Shown one piece after another: positions 58,570 through 64,000 of a stretch of DNA of 64,000 nt. The notes under the pieces are model-generated. The model worked only from the letters and a program-made list of their open reading frames with translations, ran no database searches and had not been told where the DNA came from. A program made the position numbers and the translations under genes. Source of the stretch: Ceratobasidium sp. AG-K (Eukaryota; Basidiomycota; Agaricomycetes; Cantharellales; Ceratobasidiaceae); the NCBI GenBank assembly GCA_037039685.1, contig JAWNGF010000004.1, positions 4,836,001 to 4,900,000 on the forward strand, in the 5' to 3' direction. The first letter of the stretch is position 1, and every line of letters begins with the position of its first letter.

Positions 58570-60719
58570 TGCAAAAAAGACTTATATTTATTTTGGAGGG
58601 TAGAAATAGTAGATGATGCGAAAGGCAGGCCTTGAAGGTCAGTTATATAGGCCCCGTCGACGCATTCTGTTCCCGAGCTTGTCGCATACAGTCGCCCACC
58701 CACTGTGCGTGGAACGAGTGGCAAGGCGAGGCAATGCGCATACACATGACTAATTTCCCAAACCACGCATCTACATGTGACTGCCACCTGTCTGCTCGGA
58801 CAGACCAGCAGCCTACAGTTCCGTCCAATACCTATATGCTGGCGGGAAATTCTACTGATATTAATTCCCCGAGGCGAGAATAGAGCGGCGGCCAGTCTGA
58901 TTCATACCGAGGGACCCCCTCTATAGATTGGGCTGTGACAGTAGCTCCTCTCCTTGTCAGGTGATTTTCGAGGTCATAACCTCGCTTATGATGGTAACAC
59001 CGTTTTAGTGCTATTGCCGCGCCGTATTCCATTGCTCTCTGAACTCCTAGCGTATGCTTTCTTTCCGGTAGTATATTGAACCACATAGTGACTCCCGTGC
59101 CATCGATCTAACAGTGTAGCAACCTGCACACGGATACCCACATCCCACGCCAAATTCAAATGCTTGTAAAGGTACCATGATGGCGAAGAATATCCATGAG
59201 TCAGTTGTGAGGGTTTGCCTATTCTTTGTGAGAAGAGTTGTCCGGAGAAATAAGGCAGGGTGCATTGTGCAGCCAGGGCTTGGTTAGAAGCATATACAGT
59301 CGGATATCATATCCGCCGGCGCTGAGATTCCCATTCGGAGAAACAACCTGGCATGGGCTTGGATCATCACTACTTGCGTGTTCCTACTGGTATGTACTCA
59401 TGGGGATTGAGGTACCAGAAAGCCCGAAGAATCTGGCTGAGACTCAAGCAGCACCAAAAGGCAACGTGTATGCATTGGCTAAAGTCTTCAAACACGCTTA
59501 TATTACGTGGAAAATCGTTTCTTTGCGCAGTCGCGCTTGGTGTGCCAGATTCATACGCAAATTGGAGGGTTCGAGATCTATGGGCATTTACTCGTGACGA
59601 TACACGTATTATAGAGGACAGCGTCGGTTTGCGGATACGTACGAGCTCGGTTTGAAGCCAAGACCGAAGACCCAGACGATAAGCAGACTGACTCTTCGCT
59701 ACCATAGACCATTGGTACCAATAACCTATACAATACACACTTCGATACGAAGTAGAATGGGGCTCGTGGTAGGTGATCGTTTGATACCTGCATTACTACT
59801 GTAATCGGCCCTCAAAAAGGCCCTCACCCTCGAGAGATTCCGCCTCCTCTCGAGTCCTATAGAATTTATCGAATAGCTCCGGCCGAAGCATGACTTTCAT
59901 TTGCTCCAGTCCAGGGCATTGTCCCTATTTTATTTTGTTTATTCCGGACAATCCAATTGGTTTCATTGAATGTTCGTGTGAACATATGCACTCTGGCTAA
60001 GCCATCACAAATCCTACGCTCCTAAACGCCAGGTGGACACCTCCTTGCTTGGAGTAGCCGGTTAAACTACGCTTCAGGACGATAGAAGTGGGCCAGTGTA
60101 ATGAACCACTCTGGAGGCAAGTCAGGAATTGTCCCTTTTGTAACTCGGCATATAAATCAACCTGAGTTTGAGGGGAAATAGGATATAAATGAGCGCGAGC
60201 TTACCGCTCCGTTATTCTTCGAAACTTGAACGAATAATGGTGTTAGCGTCTTTTGGTACATATGCTTTTCGTTCCATAACAGCACTCATTGGTTCCAATA
60301 AGCGTAGCAGTCTTGCCCTTTATCCGCTCGGTAAATTATTTTTGATTTACTAAGTTGGGATACTGAAAATGTTCAACCTCTTGGAGTCGGTCACAGAAAG
60401 CTTGGTTTGCTATGTTGTGCGTCTCCGACAAGTGCTGTAAACCTACGCCCACGTGGGAGAGTGGCTGGCGCCAATAACCAATTTGAATCACAAACTAACT
60501 TGCACTGGGCCCGCTTTCACTTTGTGATTCCTCCACGCAGCCACTGTCCATCCACTCTGGTCCTAGCGCTCCTTCGACCGTTGCAATCTGGTTCTGCAAT
60601 ACTGTTCTCTAACCGCCATATTTTCTTTGCCACCCTATAGCGCTGGTCCCAGAGTTCCTTCGTTGGCCACGGCTCTCCCCTAGACCTGGTGCTGTTGAGT
60701 AACAAATTGATTGCACGCA
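58570..60719. other. Intergenic region with a possible minus-strand gene relic
   Basis: Minus-strand open stretches at 59265-59047 and 59086-58832 could be adjoining exons; the second reads GAAIALKRCYHHKRGYDLEN and ends SVEFPASI-stop, with protein-like composition but no known motif. Overlapping ORFs at 59238-59738 are open on both strands and unassignable. 59800-60719 shows nothing except the promoter side of the GPHR gene. Confidence 0.35.
58832..59265 (-). other. Possible unidentified gene or fragment
   Basis: Two overlapping minus-strand readings, one from an ATG at 59265 (MHPALFLRTTLLTKNRQTL) and one ending at 58832 (about 80 codons). The second has charged and aromatic residues spread as in folded proteins. 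Joining them needs an intron or frame change around 59050-59090 that I cannot place with confidence. No family recognised. Confidence 0.25.
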
Positions 60720-63143
60720 ATGGAACTTGAAGCCTCGGGAACTCAATCGAATCTGGCGTATCAGACCGCCCTGTTCTTCGTTGCAAGGTAGGGCGTGTCA
60801 CCACAACACTTCCACTTGTTGATCGCTGGCATGCTCCTATTTCTAGAGCAACTCTATTCTATATTTGCCGGGGATACCTTATTCGATCCTTGTATAACCT
60901 CTCCCCGAACGTCCCGTCAGACCCAACATCCCTGGCTGTAGACTCCTCACCGGGAACCCCATCCGCACCCCGATCGCCTGGTCGCCTAGCAGGCAGTAAC
61001 TATTTTGAGCTTGGCACTCTTCCTCAGCCGAGCACCGCTCGCTCGCATCCGAGAGGCATTCCGGCCGAATGGGGATGGGGACCCACTAGTGTCGCGCGAA
61101 CAGCCTTTGCACTATGCTTTAGCGAAAGTTGCTCCCTATTCTTATTAGTAATGTGTCAATCGTATGATATCATGGGTGCTAGGTAAGTCGACTCTATTGT
61201 TGATTATTGCACGGAACAACCATTCCGCATATGTCGTTGCTGCTAGCTAGTCGTGCCGACTGGGCTAATTGAGATCGCGTTCCTTCCAGATCGCGATTCC
61301 TCAATTGGCGATTTTCGCTTGTCACGCTGGTCGTCTTGATCTTAATCATTATTCCCGTCTTGCAATGCTTACTCGTGGCGTATCGGTCTAACCGGTCAAG
61401 TAAGTGTTGACAATGACTTCCAGTGTCGCACGCAACTTACTCAAACATCAAACTGGCAGCATCAACCGAGTCTGGGAGCTCCCTCCCTCGTCGGCTAGCG
61501 CTGCCTTTAATATTTTTCTCAATGTATATAACGCTATTACTGCGCATTCCCACGATAGGCAACGGCGAAGACCTTGGTGCGCGCTTATAAATCTCGTTCT
61601 TGTCAGAATTTGACTAAACCTTCCAACGGCAGATACTTTAACAGCTGCGTTGGCCCGACTCGCTGTACTAGGCACTGTGGTGCTGGGCACTTTATCTGGG
61701 TTTGGAGCCATTGCAACTGCGTGGATGTTCGCAGACGCATTGGGAAAGAAAAAATGGTTAGTGCATCCTGTATCAAGCGAGTCCAAGCTCTAATCTACTA
61801 AGGACCACGTCAATTCAGGACGGAAATAACTAAGCAGGATATTACTAATGCTGAGCAGAGTCTCGTTCGTGTCCGTAACGACCTCGAGCTAAGGAACCGG
61901 GAAGCGCAGACCCTCGAACTTCAAAATATCAAAAACCCAGTACGTTTCATACCCCTATATAACTTAGCCTTCGGGAATGAGGGCATCCTGCGGACTTTGA
62001 ACTTAATTTTTAAGTGCTTGTGCTTATGTCCGGTTTGTAGCAAACTCGGTCATGGGGCTCACGCTTCCTTGGGGCCTTGAGTGGGGAGAGCGGTATGTGC
62101 TCTCCTTTGCCGATTCTCATGGTTTGTTCATTCGTTATTACTGGTGCTTAGAGGCGACATCCTTGCGACGTGAAATAGCCGGGCTACGTGCGCTTGAGAT
62201 TGAAATGAGTAGAGAGCTCGATCATATGCGCGTCCGTCAGGTACGTTTCTCGACCGGGAGTATCTTACACTGCCATGTCTATCAGTCCATGATCACACAC
62301 TAATTTAACACTAGGCCCGGATGCAGTTCTCCAAGACCCTTGGTGGGCGTATTTGGAACGCAGGAGGTTGGCTGTTTGGCGCATACTGTGCATTCCGGGT
62401 TGCAAATGTATGGACGTATGATCATATCTGATAGACGCGTTACTGATAGGATTCCGTACGGCTATCTCGTCGACTAATCAGTCAGCAACCAACTTGCTCC
62501 TCTTATCTCTCGGTCTTCGCGAATATCCGACATCCATACCTACAGATACGTGTGCACCCTCGGCTTCGTCGTCGTGTTCGGGGTTGTCAACAGCTGCGCC
62601 GGACCTGATCAGCGGGGCACTCGGACTCTTGGTCTCACTAGTTCCTGGGATTCCGTTAGATCGCTCCGAAGCTAATCAAATCGCGCGGCAAATTAGTCTC
62701 CTGCTTGTTGGCGGCATTGTACTCAGTAGCATTAGGGTTATACTTGTGGGGGTAGGCAAGGTATATGCATACCGATCTTGTCGAGAACTCGCTTCACTAA
62801 CACGTATGTTCAGATTTTGCGGGTGACGAGTCGGTCAATCTTCACTTCACTGACGTTGCTCATTCTGGCTCAACTGATGGTAAGATGTGGTGACAAGTAG
62901 GTAGAGACGCTGAACTAAACTTTCTTCCAGGGGACGTATCTCCTTTCTACACTTATTCAATTACGAACTTCGTTTCCTCCCTCCGTAACCCCAAATGAAG
63001 GGGATCCTACTGTTGTTCCGTCTTTGTTCTCAACCCTTCCGGTATTCGAAGTTTTTGGTTGGATTTTTGACGCCACATTCCTGGTTTCGGCATGTACAAC
63101 CATGTCATGGAGGTGGATCGAGGGGCGCATCCATGGAATGTAA
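60720..63143 (+). CDS. GPHR: Golgi pH regulator homolog (GPHR/GTG family, ABA_GPCR domain)
   Basis: Multi-spanning membrane protein that in animals acts as a Golgi anion channel needed for lumenal acidification; plant members are called GTG1/2. Start at 60720 (MELEASGTQSNLAYQTALFF), about twelve exons. Family segments are ALCFSESCSLFLLVM, RFLNWRFSLVTLVVL, ARLAVLGTVVLGTLSGFGAI with ATAWMF, a coiled-coil loop (AEQSLVRVRNDLELR ... EIEMSRELDHMRVRQ), ARMQFSKTLGGRIWNAGG, ISLLLVGGIVLSSIRVIL, LRVTSRSIFTSLTLLILAQL, GTYLLSTLIQLRTSFPP and FEVFGWIFDATFLVS. All exons join in phase with GT-AG introns. The stop is TAA at 63141-63143. Nine or so helices are expected, as in other members. No frame break. Confidence 0.9.
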
Positions 63144-63525
63144 GATAGTCAATTGTTGGCGTAGACTCGGTGCTCTGTCTCGACGATGATGGTAGACGAT
63201 TGAAACATGAAGACGAGTTCCGAAATCTGGATGGTGGAACGAATGGCTTGATATAAAACACGAACGTTAGCGCACAGGGGTTGTTAACGGCCTGTAAGCC
63301 GCATTGCTTCAATGCTTTGTACAATACTGGCATCAACGCTTCTTCTTCCAGGATGTTGAGAATCAAGTGTTAAGAACTAGACATTGGCATAAATGCCATG
63401 CTGGTAAGGATCTAAGGACTGGCCAAGATTTGCATTTTTAACTAGAATAAAGAGAAATGACAAAGAGAGTAGACCGCAAAGACGACAGAAAACCACTAAG
63501 AGAAAGGAGAGTCAAGGAAAGGAGC

Positions 63526-64000
63526 CTAAAAACCATGGTTCTTCGCCCAGAAGAGGATGTTGGAGATGGTCTGGTCAGTGCCACGATGAGCAAAGAGCGC
63601 ATGACCAGCACCCAACGGGACGTAGCTCGAGAAGCTGGCGGCGTTGGGGTAGAATGACTTGGTGTCGTCAAGCAACGACTCGCCCCAGCCATTAACGGGC
63701 TTTTGTTGGCAGTCACCGCCACAGAAGATACTGTGGGTGCAAAATTAGCAATTTGACCTGGCATTTCCGGATGCTGCACTTACATGTCCTTCTGGCCAGT
63801 GACGACGTAGACGTGACCCTTGTAGTTGCTGGCAGGCTTGGACACAGGCTCAGCGATGGTCAAAAACTCACCCAGAGTGTGGGTTTGCTTGGTGTTATAC
63901 GCGAGATCGAAGGCACCTGAGTGGCGGTTCGTTAATCATGTATGCACTGAAAACAGACAGTTTACCCACCAGAGTCGTAAGCCCCTTCAGCAAAGAAGGC
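63526..64000 (-). CDS. Alpha/beta hydrolase, 3' end (gene continues beyond the window)
   Basis: The last three exons visible, ending at 63526. They read FFAEGAYDSG, then AFDLAYNTKQTHTLGEFLTI, NYKGHVYVVTGQKD, IFCGGDCQQKP, SFYPNAASFSSYVPLGAGHA and a C-terminal ILFWAKNHGF. The GQKD segment and the following GAGHA fit the catalytic Asp and His ends of an alpha/beta hydrolase. The nucleophile serine would be upstream, outside the window. Cysteines in FCGGDC suggest a secreted, disulfide-bearing protein. Substrate unknown. Confidence 0.75.

Noticed and set aside
1..64000. CRISPR array, prophage or bacterial operon
   Set aside because: No regularly spaced direct repeats. All genes are intron-bearing eukaryotic genes.

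Overview
This window looks like nuclear DNA of a basidiomycete fungus, most likely an Agaricomycete close to Rhizoctonia (Ceratobasidiaceae). The basis is many genes split by 45-65 bp introns, dense genes on both strands with no operons, and protein sequences (Drs2 flippase, transportin, ERGIC-type lectin, GPHR, TMEM184/OST-alpha, GT61) that read as basidiomycete versions. The species name is inference. All gene models below were spliced by eye, so exon borders are predictions.

Layout. 1-2.1 kb: no assignable gene. 2.1-7.3 kb (+): full-size ABCB/Ste6-type transporter with one apparent frameshift. 7.1-14.6 kb: a tandem segmental duplication carrying the ABC 3' end, a decayed ORF region and the gene for cytosolic ribosomal protein L12. 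The left RPL12 copy has a damaged first splice donor and an inverted-repeat insert in its last intron. The right copy has an intact GC-AG first intron. The ABC tail of the right unit is a relic. 14.7-21.6 kb: a TMEM184/OST-alpha membrane protein (-) and transportin/Kap104 (+), diverging from a 117-bp shared intergenic space. 21.9-23.5 kb (-): L-type lectin cargo receptor. 23.7-28.1 kb (-): two neighbouring MIF4G-like paralogs, one ending in an RGG box. 28.1-34.4 kb: gene desert. 34.4-35.9 kb (+) and 43.9-45.8 kb (-): two paralogous membrane proteins with a WW-like N-terminal segment, flanking the Drs2-type P4-ATPase at 38.5-43.6 kb (+). 46.0-49.0 kb (-): acyl-CoA synthetase. 50.5-52.3 kb (+): GT61-family glycosyltransferase. 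53.2-56.6 kb (-): three tandem copies of a four-helix membrane protein, the middle one dead. 58.2-58.6 kb (-): a 59-residue secreted six-cysteine peptide assembled from four small exons. 60.7-63.1 kb (+): Golgi pH regulator homolog. 63.5-64.0 kb (-): 3' end of an alpha/beta hydrolase.

Many products work in membranes and traffic: flippase, L-type lectin, GPHR, GT61, TMEM184 and ABC transporter cover ER/Golgi/endosome function. The genes are ordinary chromosomal neighbours and there is no sign of a co-regulated cluster.

The most unusual signals are splicing and local duplication. Four separate genes need a GC-AG intron with donor GCAAGT to restore their frame and conserved motifs. There are micro-exons of 10, 17 and 18 nt. 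Two loci show a G-to-A change at intron position +1. The short secreted cysteine-rich peptide is the best candidate for something not previously annotated. Several single-base frame breaks in otherwise conserved genes (ABC, Kap104, one MIF4G-like gene) could be consensus errors or real lesions and need read-level checking.
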